NCBI GenBank assembly: GCA_027943335.1
Contig: BSBK01006390.1
Span: forward strand, 213,501 to 277,500
Origin: Chamaecyparis obtusa
Taxonomy: Eukaryota; Streptophyta; Pinopsida; Cupressales; Cupressaceae
DNA: 64,000 bases
Direction of reading: 5' to 3'
Within the stretch, counting starts at the first letter, position 1. Each line of letters starts with the position of its first letter. The position numbers and the translations under genes were made by a program. Shown piece after piece: positions 13,059 to 23,807 of this stretch. Below the pieces are notes generated by a model. The model did not search any database, was not told the origin of the DNA, and was given only the letters and a program-made list of their open reading frames with translations.

Positions 13059-14283
13059 TATTAGAATTAGGAGAGATAGGTACTGAGAGGGGAGGGGTGA
13101 ATCAGTGCCTTCAAAAACTTTACTTGTAAAACCTTTCAAATCTATAACTGTATATTGTGATAACCGATCAAAATAACTTGAATCTAATTGCATAAATCAA
13201 TCATCTAGTTAACTTGAGAAAGTAAAAAACATGAAATCAATATGAAAATCACATAACACAAGTATTTTGATAATGCAGAAACCCTTGTAAGAAGGTAAAA
13301 ACTATGGTGGGGATGACACCCACAAATTCTTCACTATTGTAAATAGAAAAGGTTTGCCTGTTAAGGCTACAAGTTTTGATCACTTGTGGTGATCTTACCC
13401 TATTAGGAGTAACATATTAGATTAGCTAGATCTACCTAGTTATAGGATTTAAACAACACTAATGAAGTGTGTACTCGGTTAAGAGATTTACATAAGAATG
13501 TTAAGTCTACTCTGTTAAGAGATTTTATCAAAACTCTACTACAATTGTCAGAAAGTAATAGGTAATTTATGTGTTGGTTGACAACTCAATTGTCTGAAAT
13601 AGATCTATAAGTGCTCAACAAAATATCACCTTATCTATGATGATTCTGTGCTCTATTCTATTCGGTAGCCTTCTCTGATTCTGCTCAATTTGATATCCTT
13701 TGTACTCTGTTCTTCTCGGTAAACTAATTGTCTTGAAGTTTAGGCAATGTCTTCAAGTGCTCTATGATTCATATATATTAGTTAACCCAACCTCATAAAA
13801 TGGTACGAACATACAAAATATATAGTGTTCTATTTTTTCTGCCTTAGCAAAAATTAGGTTACAAAAATAATCATAACCCTAAGATCTACGGTGCAAAATA
13901 ACCTAGATCAACTATTACAATAAGATAAACATTACATTTAATGAGTATCTATTTACAATAAATGCTCCTCGATCTTGGTAAAGTATTTTATGATTTTTTG
14001 TAACCATTTGCATAGAAGAATATGCCATTTCAGATTACTATGCCATTTTCTATGATCATCGATAAACATTGTATAATATGCTCGGTGTATACTACGATGC
14101 TGGGTGTTTACTGACCATTGGTGTCGCTGGTTCTTGGTAAACTATGTGATGCTTGGTGCAAAGACTTTACCGACTGCTCTATCTTACTTCTAGTTACTGA
14201 CCTACTCAATATAAGTAGCCAACTGATGTGTTTACTATCCTTTGATACTAATGACAACCTTAAATGCTTAATAGAGATTAACA
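13059..14283 (-). repeat. L1 5' LTR
   Basis: Begins TATTAGAATTAGGAGAGATA (TG decayed to TA) and ends 'ttaaca', matching 6392-7556. It contains repeated motifs such as 'tcggtaaac' and 'tcggtgtatact', which also occur in the C1 and L2 LTRs. Confidence 0.9.
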
Positions 14284-15118
14284 CGGTTGGTGTCCTTCTT
14301 TAGTTGTACTCGATTAAGAACATATACAACTGTGCTGACAACTTCCCTCTAATATGTCTGAGCAACATTCTTTTGTAGCATTATTGTTCTAGCACAGTCA
14401 ATGATTGACCTATTCCTTCTTTCAACAATCCCATTTTTTGTTGAGGTGTTCTCAGTGCAGAGACCTGTCTCTTAATACCATTCTCATTATAGAAACTAGT
14501 AAATTCATCAGAGATAAATTCACCTCCTCTATCAGATCTTAAGCATTTGATTTCTTTTCCAGTCTCTTTTTCTACCTTAGCCTGATACCATTTAAACAAC
14601 TTAAAAGCTTCAGATTTCTCTTTCAGATACATAACAGTCATCAGTCTAGTGTTGTCATCAACAAAAAGAATAAAGTATCTATCATCATAATAGCTCCGAG
14701 TTCTCATAGGGACACATAGGTCAGTATGAACCAAATCAAGTATCTTCTTTGTTGAATAGTCTTTGCTTTTAAAATTGGACTTAGTCATCTTACCTTTTTG
14801 ACATTCATGACATATAGCATGATCTTGTTTTGACAAATTAGGCAATCCTCTAACTCTTTTATTCTTACCAATCTTGACCATGTTATCAAAATTCACATGA
14901 TATAACCTCTTATGCCACAACCATGCATCTTCATCTTTTATTAACAAACAAGAAGATTGATCAATATCAAGATAAAATAGATTACCTCTAGATTGTGTAC
15001 CGGTTCCTACAAGTCTTCCTCCATCATCATAAATTCTTACCTTTCTGCTCTCAAAAGCAAGTCGGTGACCTGAGTTTTTTAGCTGTGCCACACTTATCAA
15101 ATTGTAATTCAGTCCATC
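14284..15118 (-). pseudogene. C1 integrase, broken
   Basis: Shows the GAG-pre-integrase zinc finger (WHKRLYHVNFDNM, then CHECQKGK) and the DDE core: Asp in VHTDLCVP and Asp in RSDRGGEF. The third acidic residue lies past a frame disruption in an A-run near 14437 (PQQK, followed in another frame by NGIVERRNRS). The minus-strand reading reaches KKDT at the L1 boundary and continues at 6391. Integrase joins the cDNA to host DNA; this copy is inactive by frameshift and by insertion. Confidence 0.88.
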
Positions 15119-15529
15119 TAGCCAGTATGCATTCTAACATTTTATTCAATCATTAATCATCAATGAACCTTTACCTCTCACCATACAAGGTGCATCATTT
15201 CCCATTCTAATAGATCCACCGTCATATTCATCAATTAGATTAAATTTCTCTATATCACTAGTCATATGATGTGTGTAGCCACTGTCTCTAATCCATGTAT
15301 CATTTATGCTTACTTTAGAGATTAGTGTTGTCTCCTCATGTTTCTCTTCTTCCTTTGAATCATCCTTCATAGCAACAAATACTACTTCTACATCATCATC
15401 AGTCTCAGATTTAGATTCAAATTCTTCGGCTATGTAACATACATTTTTCCCTTTGTCATAGCTATCTCAATTGTCTCTATTGTTGTGTTGGTAGCCTCTA
15501 TTGACTCTTCTCACATAGCTTCCTTCATA
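15119..15529 (-). pseudogene. C1 protease region
   Basis: WIRDSGYTHHMT near 15280 corresponds to the copia aspartic protease active site (Asp-Ser-Gly, with the usual Cys replaced by Tyr). An acidic linker (KDDSKEEEKHEE) precedes it. The frame is interrupted on both sides by stops (about 15119-15145 and 15371-15529). The protease would cut the gag-pol polyprotein. Confidence 0.8.
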
Positions 15530-16384
15530 TCAGTCTTTGGATCTATCATCATCTTTCTTATTCGGACATCTAGCAGTGATGTGGCCAACTTCTTTATAGT
15601 TAAAACAAGCTAGAGGTAACTTGCCTCTATATCTTCCCTTACCTTTGGGCAATCTTCTGGCCATAAGAGCTTCGAGCTCATCAAGTTCATCATCGATATT
15701 ACTGTCACTGTCATTGTTCTTATCAATCTTGCTACTAGACTTACCAATCTTCAAAGAGGACATGAAAGTGTATTCAACATAAGGTACAACACTATTGTCA
15801 AAGTTATTCAGTTCAAAGGTTATAAGATTACCAATCAGAGTGCCAAGGGTGGGGTTGGATGTAGCCCTTATTTCATGAATTATAGAGATCCTGATCACAT
15901 AAACTGGTAGCAAAGTTCTAAGAATCTTGCTTATCATTTTTTCATCATCAATAGCTCTACCAAATACTCTAATAGCATGTACTACCTCTTTTAGTCTATT
16001 TGTGTATTGCACAATGTTCTCACCTTCTTTCATCTTCATATCATCAAATTGACCTCTTAGGCTTTCTGCTCTAGCTCTCTTGACATTCACATCTCCACTA
16101 TATATTAGAGTCATCTTGTCCCACATCTTCTTAGTAGTATTACATTCTTTGATGTCATTAAATTTGGCATCAGTACAGGTAGTAGCAAGTTCCATCATAG
16201 TAATATTGTGTTCATGCCTATCCTTCAGTTGATCAAGAGTCAGGGGACCTGGTGTCAGTTCAATGTAGCCATTCTCCATCAGTTCTAGTGCATAATTCCC
16301 AATTCCAGATATGTGCAGCTTCATCCGGCTTTGCCATACTATGAAGTTATCTTTGTTTAGCTTTGGCACTTCCCTCTTATACAT
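15530..16384 (-). pseudogene. C1 gag (UBN2-type) with damaged zinc knuckle
   Basis: Open for 284 codons from ATG 16384. It has a copia gag domain (NFIVWQSRMKLHI, then MWDKMTLIYSGD and LRGQFDDMKM) and an acidic stretch. A C-terminal knuckle reads CFNYKEVGHITARC, where the second Cys is Tyr, so zinc binding is probably lost. It is separated from the protease by a stop. The ATG lies just inside the PBS. This is the best-preserved C1 frame. Confidence 0.88.
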
Positions 16385-16432
16385 ATTGAGATCTTTTTGC
16401 TGAAGTCCTTAAAACTCTATTCTAAGCAACCA

Positions 16433-16446
16433 CCACTTTGATACCA
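16433..16446 (-). other. C1 primer-binding site
   Basis: The minus strand reads TGGTATCAAAGTGG two bases inside the LTR. It matches the initiator tRNA-Met complement with a G-to-A change in the GAG. Confidence 0.85.
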
Positions 16447-16448
16447 AT

Positions 16449-17919
16449 TGTTAGAATAACTGAGAGAGGGGTGAATAAGTTATCTAGTGTCCCAATTCAA
16501 AATGTATAATCCAAAACAATTCTACTACTTCTGCAAGTTGGTAAACATAAAATACTTCCACTATCTATGTATTTACTAATTGACAATCTAAAATTTGTCG
16601 ATTAAATCTAACATGTAATATTAAAAGTATGATCACAAAAAAATATCACAATCAACACATAACACAAGAGATTTAACGTGGAAACCCTGTAAAGGGAAAA
16701 ACCACCTGGGCCCAGCAACCCAAAATTGTTCACTCTTCTAAAGTGAGGTCGGTAAAGACCCAACCCTGTTAAAGGTTTAAAAACACACTGTTAGGTGTGA
16801 CCTTGTTAGAGGATTTTAGACTATAAGTTATCATCCAACCAGTAGTCACTCTGGGGTTGACAGTGATAACAATGTTCACTCTATGAATGAAACATCAAAA
16901 GACTGTCATAGTCCACTCGGTTAAGAGATCTGAATGTGTACAATGGTTAAATATGTAACACTAGGTGATCTACCTAAATACAACTTCAGTTTGTAGTTTA
17001 TAGATCAATGTTCAGCTCATTCAAATATTTCTAACCAATATAACACTTTAGATTCAATACTGTATCAACTTACTATCCATCGGTAATAACTCCCTATAGC
17101 TCAGTAACTGTTCTACAGCTCGATTCTTATTAACCAGTATGATTAGAAAAACTTCTCCATGTGATTATTCTATAGTATCTTCTTCTTCTGAGATCCATTT
17201 CATAGTGAAACCAATGTCTCTTATATAGACAAGTAAAATGTTTTCTTTTCCTCCATTAGATTTTTCTGCTTAATCATGTTCATAGATTTTGCAGCTTTAA
17301 GCTCCCTCTTCTGATGTGTCAGTAACATGTTTCAATCTGCTCCATTAGATCCCTTTTGATTTATGTTAGCCATCAATCTTCATAACAAACATTATCTATT
17401 ACCTTGATTTCATACACTTTGCAACTCATCACTTTATCGGCTAAACTGATCGTTTAATTCCTTTCTATTTTTCTCAGTTAACAAAGAAATACATCGGTGA
17501 ACACAAGCCCAGTTAATACTATGCTCAGTATACACTACACTTCGTTGGTGTATAATGAAATGCTTTATTTACCGACAACACTGCTTTGTGTCTTTCAGTT
17601 GTATTCTTCATCATAGATGAATGTAACATAATAAAGTCAATTCCATCAAGTCATAGACTCATCAACAAGTTACTCAATGTATTCCTTATCCTCATCTGTC
17701 ATATACATCTTTCTCATGTAGATATTTTTGTTCTTCATCTCTTTAACCTTTCTTTATATGTTTCTATATAGTAACTTACAAGATAAGTACTATCATGCTA
17801 GTTGACATCAATGACAACATAATACTGATTTAATCATCTTGCATATCTAATCATCAACTCCTTAGTAATCTTGAATTACAGATTCTTCATTCTGGTTCTA
17901 AATCAGTTGTATTTCATCA
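16449..17919 (-). repeat. C1 5' LTR
   Basis: Begins TGTTAGAATAACTGAGAG and ends 'ttcatca', matching 2327-3805. It is followed at once by CACCAC and then the resumed G1 LTR. Confidence 0.92.
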
Positions 17920-18424
17920 CACCACATGATGTGCCTTTGGATTTAGGTCCTTACATGACCCAATAACATGCCTTCAACTATGCAAGGCCCCATTTGATCA
18001 CACAGAACTGTGCAATAAGAAACACTCCATGTTTCGCATGAAAACTGGTAGAAAATAGTTCCCCAAAAAAAATGGGCATAACTTTTTACTCATAATGAAT
18101 TAGGACTTTCAATCTTGGGAAATGATATTAATTTAGGTCCTCTTAAATTCATTAAAAGAGAAAATAATTATTCCTTAAGGATCAACATCGCCACTATGCA
18201 CAATCAGCACTAAAACTGCTAGAAAATACGGCTCCGACAGTAAGGAAAATAGCTATAACATTGAAACAGTCCATCCAGTCTTTATGTGCTCATAGGAGAA
18301 GGTTCCTAAATAGGTACTCAACATCATGTAAGCTTATCGCAACATGAAACCATCAAATGAAAATATTATAATGCAAACAATAGAAAATAGGTACAGAAAT
18401 CATGAAATGTTTTTGGTTGATGCA
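17920..18424 (-). repeat. G1 gypsy 3' LTR, inner segment
   Basis: Matches 34185-34686 ('tttggatttagg', 'cataactttttactcataatgaattagg', 'ggttgatgca'). Together with 1884-2326 it makes a 948-bp LTR, against 940 bp for the copy at 33747. The shared stretch ends at 'gatgca' plus 'agattgctc', the start of the internal region. Confidence 0.87.
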
Positions 18425-18510
18425 AGATTGCTCAAAGACCCAAGATGCTCCTGCATCAGACACCTGGGGTAAATAAAGAATATATTTCCACATCAAGCAC
18501 TACTCATATT

Positions 18511-19990
18511 CTAACCTAAATCATAAAGATCCAACTCAACTTGTGTAATCCATGAAGTATCTTCAACTAGCTTGTTCTTCCAATGAACTAGATATTTCAT
18601 GTAGTCTTTTCCTCTTGTGCTTTTGCCAACTCTACTATTCAAGATCTTCTCAATGTTGTCTCTATTCTTCTTAAGATAGTCTAGATCATCTTCAATCTCA
18701 TCATTTGATTCAAAGTATGCAAATATATCAGTAATATTGAATATAGGTGATATATCCATGTCCTCTGGTAATTCCACTTCATAAGCATTTTCACTGTCAA
18801 ACTTCTTCAGAATCTTACAAGGTCCAAACTTCTTCATTTTTAGCTTGTTGTAGGTACCAACTGGAAATCTATTCTTCTTCAAATGAATCATAACCTCATC
18901 TCCAACTTCAAAATATTTATGTCTCCTTCTCTTGTCTTCTCTCTATTTATATTTCAAATTACTATCCTCCAAATTCTTTTTAACTTCATCATGTAAAGTT
19001 CTCATGTACACTGCAAAATCCTCAGCTTTAGCACTTCTTCTTGCCTTAGTAGGTAAATCTCTTAGCTTTGTGGTTCCCTTAGGATGAAATCTAGTAACAA
19101 TCTCAAATGGTGTCCTCTTAGTGCTTCTATTCACCAAATTATTATATGCAAACTCTTCTTGTGCCAAAATCAAATCCCAATTCGTAGGATTATCCACAAC
19201 TAAACATCTCAACAAGTTTCCCAAAATTCTATTCACAACTTCAGTCTGTCCATCTATCTGAGGGTGAAATGTAGAACTAAACTTCACTTTTGTATTCATC
19301 TTTTTCCAAAGTGTTCTCTAAAAATAACCAGTAAACTTAGTATCTCTATCTGAAACAATAGATTTAGGAAAACCATGCAATCTTACCACTTCCTTGAAGA
19401 ATAATTCAGCTACATGTACTACATCAGATGTCTTCTTACAAGGTATGAAATGAGCCATCTTAGAAAATCTGTCAACCACTACCAAAATAGAATCATTACC
19501 TCTCTGAGTTCTAGGAAATACAAGAACAAAGTCCATACTCACATCTTCCCAAGGTCTATCAGGTACAGGCAAAGGTGTATACAATCCCAAATTCTAACTA
19601 GTTCCCTTTGCTACTTGGCAAATTTTGTAACCTTTAACCATTCTCTATACATCTTTATAAATCTGGGGCCAAAAGTATCTTTCTAAAATCAAATTCATAG
19701 TATTATCAATCCCAAAATGTCCAGCAAGTCCATCACTATGTTTCTCCTTCATTATGTTCTCTCTCATAGATCCTCTAGGTATTCACAACTGAACTCCTTT
19801 AAACAACATGTCTTCTTGAATGAAATAATCAGTCCACTTATCACTTACTGTGTGTTCCTTACAAGCTTTCCATGGCTCTACAAAATCAATGTCAGTCTCA
19901 TACAAATACTTCAAATCATCAAAACCAAGTACCTCAACTCTCATCTCTGTCAACAATCTTCTTCTTCAGCTCAAGGTATCAACACCCTTA
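18511..19990 (-). pseudogene. G1 integrase with chromodomain (chromovirus), broken
   Basis: Minus-strand order: the RNase H tail (NHKSG, then VDTLS), the integrase zinc finger (HSDGLAGHF, then YKICQ, where the first Cys of CxxC is Tyr), the DDE core ([34 protein letters not shown]; all three acidic residues present), a C-terminal basic domain, and a chromodomain near 18520-18640 ([16 protein letters not shown]). Chromodomains steer chromoviruses to methylated histone H3 chromatin. The frame is interrupted by stops at about 18892-18942, 19300-19317 and 19591-19650. The stop at 18511 ends the polyprotein. Confidence 0.9.
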
Positions 19991-20822
19991 TTTGACTATC
20001 CACTTTTATGATTCAATGAAAAGAAAATAGTATGTTCTTTCATTTCTCTTGTAAATGTTTTACCATCACACAAGCATACTATAACTGTAGTACAGTGACC
20101 TTCATTAAACTTCTCTACTAAAGGCAATAACACTTGTTTCTTCCCATCCATCCAAATAGTATATTGATTCAATCTACCATCATGTAAAGCTTTCGTATGA
20201 TACTGCCAATGTCTACCCAAAATAATATGACAACAATCCATAGGCATAATATCACACAAGACTTCATCATGATAATTCCCAACTTTGAATTTAACAAGGC
20301 ATTATTCACTTACAAGTAGTTTATGCTCCTTCTGGATCCAAGCAATATGGTAAGGCTTAGGATGTTTCAATCTTTGCAACTGCAACTTGTTAGCCAGCTC
20401 TTTGGATGCCAAATTATCAGAACTTCCACTATCAATGATTACCTTGCAACATTTGTTAGTGATCTTACATCTAGTTCTAAACAAACTTTTTCACAAAATA
20501 GGTTCCCCATCAACTTCTTCATTCCACAATATCCTTCTTAGCATCAAGTTCTCACCATGTTCAAGTTCATTAGACATTTCCTCAACTTCTTCACAAGCCA
20601 AATTATTTCTACCATTACTTCCAGTCTTCTTTCCAGAGTTAGTACATTCAAAAGCTCTATGTCCTTCTTCACCACATTTGTAACAAGTACCTTTAAATAA
20701 GGATTTCTCTTCTCTTTTATCATTATTGTTATTCCTAGAGTAACCAGTATAGCTACCTCTAGAGTAATTACCTCTTTTAGTAGGTTCATCTTTGCATCCT
20801 TTCTCTTATGCTGCATTTTTAG
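19991..20822 (-). pseudogene. G1 gag zinc knuckle and protease, RT deleted
   Basis: Contains the knuckle CYKCGEEGHRAFEC near 20640-20690 and an aspartic protease (KVIIDSGSSDNLASKEL at about 20430). The protease C-terminal part (CDIMPMDCCHIILGRHW) follows and is typical of chromoviruses. At about 20032 the text passes from the protease-RT linker (TFTREMKEH) straight to the end of RNase H (FFSLNHKSG), so the whole RT and most of RNase H are missing. The 5' edge is the G3 insertion, across which the gag frame is preserved to 32803. Confidence 0.85.
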
Positions 20823-23596
20823 TGTTATACATTAAGTTTGCACCCTTGTTTCAAGCTCTCATAGTCTTGATAACCTAGTATAACATGGAAATCATCTCTA
20901 GGTGTGGGACCTATGCTAACTGAGATGAGACCTCTAGGTTCTAGGCTAGTTCCTCTTGGATAATCACCTTAATTTGCTTCTAGAAATGAAAAGTAAATCT
21001 TTTGACGGAAAGGGATAGAAGGAATTCTTGGAAAGGGAAATGACTTGAAAGCAAACTACCTACTAGGTGATACACCAAAATTAGGGTTTGGATCTTAGTA
21101 TAGAGGAATGGAATCAATGAAAGACTTAGGTCTAGTAGGTCACAACTTACTGAATAGGCTTGCATAAGTGTTTCATAGGAGGGCCTGAACATAAGACACA
21201 ACTTATGACCTGCAAGCAAACATTCACTTCTACAACTTGGTGTAGGATTGAGACAAGACTATTAGGGGGCTGAAGTATACCCACAAAAACATCTAAATCA
21301 GATCAAACCTAATAACACACACAATTATAGAAAGTAAGAGGGATCAGGAACCCTAAGATACCACCAAAAACATCATATACTTTGATCCAATAAGAGATCA
21401 TTTAGACAAAGAAGCATAGGGACATGAAAGACTATCACAAAATACCTCTGCAATATCTAAATCATCAATGAAAGATTTACAACTGTATAAGCCAAAGGGT
21501 AGAAATGATACCACAGATGACCCCTAAGAAAAGATGAATTTCTTTTTAAAAATTGTCCAACTCTGAGCACTAAGGCTCCAAAAAAGAGCTATATACATCC
21601 CCTCTTGCAAGTAGGCAAGAGTCAAAACCTAACTAGGGTTACAAAATTAAACAATCATCTCAAACCCTAGGGTACTGATCACCTATTATGAAAATATCTA
21701 AGAATGTCGGTGATGAAATCATATCTTTCTTGTGTGTTGATCCTTCTAAACTGAAATCATCTGCATGCAAAACAACCTTGACGTACCAACCCACCTACAA
21801 CTCCACTAACCCATGAAGGCTCACAATCTGATCATATTTCCCTAGGTAACAGTACTATCCAAAAGGTGGTGCTAGCTCTTTCTAGCACCTCCTGTCATGA
21901 AAATGTGGCAAAGGACCCTGCAACGCCAACCAATAGTCACTTCTATCATCTTCACAACCACAACCATCTTGAGAAATCAATTCCTGAGCTACTCGATGTC
22001 GTGTATGGCTGAAAGAATGCAAAACCCTTGCAGAGACATTTGAATTTTTAAATAAAATGGCTAGCGATTTTTTTTTTAAATGTAACCATCAATGAGAAAT
22101 CCTTCTCGGTAGATGAACGGCCTAGATGTACTAATAAAACAACTTTAAAATCCTTCTGACAAGTCAAAACCACCATGGAAGTCAGTGGCCAATGAGAAAT
22201 GAGAAAATCGACATGCTACCAGCTTGGACCCACTTGATTTTCCATTCTTTAAGTTATGAAGAACTTACTTTAACCTTGGGCCCAGACTTGCCACCTTTCA
22301 AACCTCTATTCGCGCTGACCACTTCATAGGCATACACCTCAGCACTTCTCTGACATTGGACCCACTACGAACAAGATTTCAATCTAACGGTAGGTGCATG
22401 ATCTCATACCCTTCGAATATTCCTTCAGAACATGCACTGACCATAGATCCTTATTAGACTGGGACCCCATGACACATTAGATCCTCTGACAAACCCTCAT
22501 CAGCATATGGCAACCAATCACAGACCGACACATCAGCCCACCTGGCAATGTGGTCCCAAAGACTTTCTCTTTACTTTGACCAATGAGAAGATGACATGTC
22601 ATCCTGACCTGGCACTAGACCCACCTGACAATGCTAAACATTTGGCAAATTTGACGGTCGGTGTAAGATCGCATGTGTTAGGAAAAGGCTATGCGAAGAT
22701 ATGTCAGCCATTGATTTTCATCCCTCTAACATCCCTGCAGAGACCCTGACACGGCCCCACTGACAAATTCTTGATGTCGCTATGTGGACCAATCAAACAT
22801 GAGCAGATCAAGAAATGAGGACCCACCGAATGAAGCTCTGACATCAAATCAAGATCGACGGCCGGTGCATAATCTCATGGCTCTAACACAACCCATGAGA
22901 TCATGCTCCAATCATTGGATTAAAAGCTACACAGTCCTCTAGGCCCACTCTGATGAACCTCCAAATCATCACCAACCGACCAACAACAAGCTTCCACATA
23001 GGAGGACATGGCAGTGGACCCACTAAAGCCTTGAAGCACTAAGCAAAAGGAAAGATCGATGGCCATCACAAGATTGCATGTGTCAGAAGAACCCCTTGTG
23101 AACTCATGACAACCATTGGATCTTCCTAACTGGGACCCCACTAAAGTGACCACCAAAAGACTTAGCGAATACATGAATGAGGAAAGGTTAGCTATTTCAC
23201 AGGGTCATGGGATGTTAAGACTTAACCACCAAACATTTGGCGACTCAAAGAACCAATGTAATTGCTAAATCACCAAATAAAAGGGGTAACCGTCAGAGAA
23301 CTTGGAGAACCTGTGACCGAAAAATGAGAATAAAGTGCACATGGGTTTTTTGAGGACTTAAGTGGCCGAAATAAAGTAACATGAAAATATAACAGGCCAA
23401 AGGGCTCTTGGGTTTTTTGGCACAATGGCTACATTTTCAAATATTTTGACCTGTAGACCAAGGAATTAGAAAAATTACAGAGGCCAGAGGACATGACATA
23501 AACCTATGAAATTTTTAGGGATGCTTTGTAGGGTAAAAACAAAGATCTTGGGATGAATTTTAGCCAAATTTCATGCACGAGAAAATTAGGGAAACA
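20823..23596 (-). repeat. G3 3' LTR
   Basis: Begins TGTTATACATTAAG and ends 'gggaaaca'. It pairs with 30059-32802 throughout. It contains four hairpin modules (22389-23116). The minus-strand 5' tip is TGTTTCCC. Confidence 0.92.
22389..23116. repeat. Four hairpin modules in the G3 3' LTR
   Basis: Imperfect inverted repeats of about 55 bp at 22389-22444, 22656-22711, 22858-22912 and 23058-23116, about 200 bp apart. The third pairs GGTGCATAATCTCATGG with CCATGAGATCATGC. Each is followed by a conserved '(a)ccattg(g)att' stretch. The stem sequence differs from module to module while pairing remains. The same arrays occur in the other G3 LTR (31585-32325) and in G4 and G5. Confidence 0.7.
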
Positions 23597-23807
23597 TTTT
23601 GGCAATTTCTGTTGGATGTCAGCCTGCTAGACATAGATCAGTGGCCTATAAACAATCCATTGGGCATGGGGTCATAATGAGCACAAAACTCTGACATAGG
23701 AACAAAATTGAAGCAAAAGGGAAAACTTGTGCATGAGCACTTTTTGAAAAGTAGGAAATTAACCTAGAAAATAGGGAAAGAAGGTAGGATGACATGTTTA
23801 CAAGAAT
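23597..23807 (-). other. G3 3' untranslated region
   Basis: No coding sequence. A clear purine tract on the minus strand next to the LTR is not visible (minus reads agaaattgccaaaa), so the PPT is decayed or atypical. Confidence 0.55.

Larger units (their letters stand above)
6392..14283 (-). mobile_element. L1: large non-autonomous LTR element inside C1
   Basis: Bounded by LTRs of about 1.2 kb, with a perfect tRNA-iMet-type PBS, a purine tract and 5.5 kb of internal sequence. No protease, RT, RNase H or integrase motif is present. It encodes a gag-like zinc-knuckle ORF and a long unknown ORF. It sits between the conserved copia integrase tail and the PYELWFGHKP segment of C1. The target duplication is decayed (tagtt at 6387, cggtt at 14284). 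A second copy is L2. Its LTR tip, PBS and PPT resemble those of C1, which suggests C1-type copia proteins mobilise it. Confidence 0.88.
2327..17919 (-). mobile_element. C1: Ty1/copia LTR retrotransposon, interrupted by L1
   Basis: Two LTRs of about 1.47 kb bound a 4.75-kb internal region once the L1 insertion (6392-14283) is set aside. The minus-strand order is PBS, gag, protease, integrase, RT, RNase H, PPT, which is the copia order. The insertion site is duplicated as CACCAC (2321-2326 and 17920-17925) inside the G1 LTR. All coding domains carry stops or shifts, so the copy is dead. The left LTR starts TA instead of TG. Confidence 0.93.

Noticed and set aside
20980..21219. 79-codon minus-strand open frame, repeated at 30216-30455
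   Set aside because: Both lie at the same place in the two G3 LTRs; it recurs because the LTRs are duplicates, and there is no recognisable protein motif.
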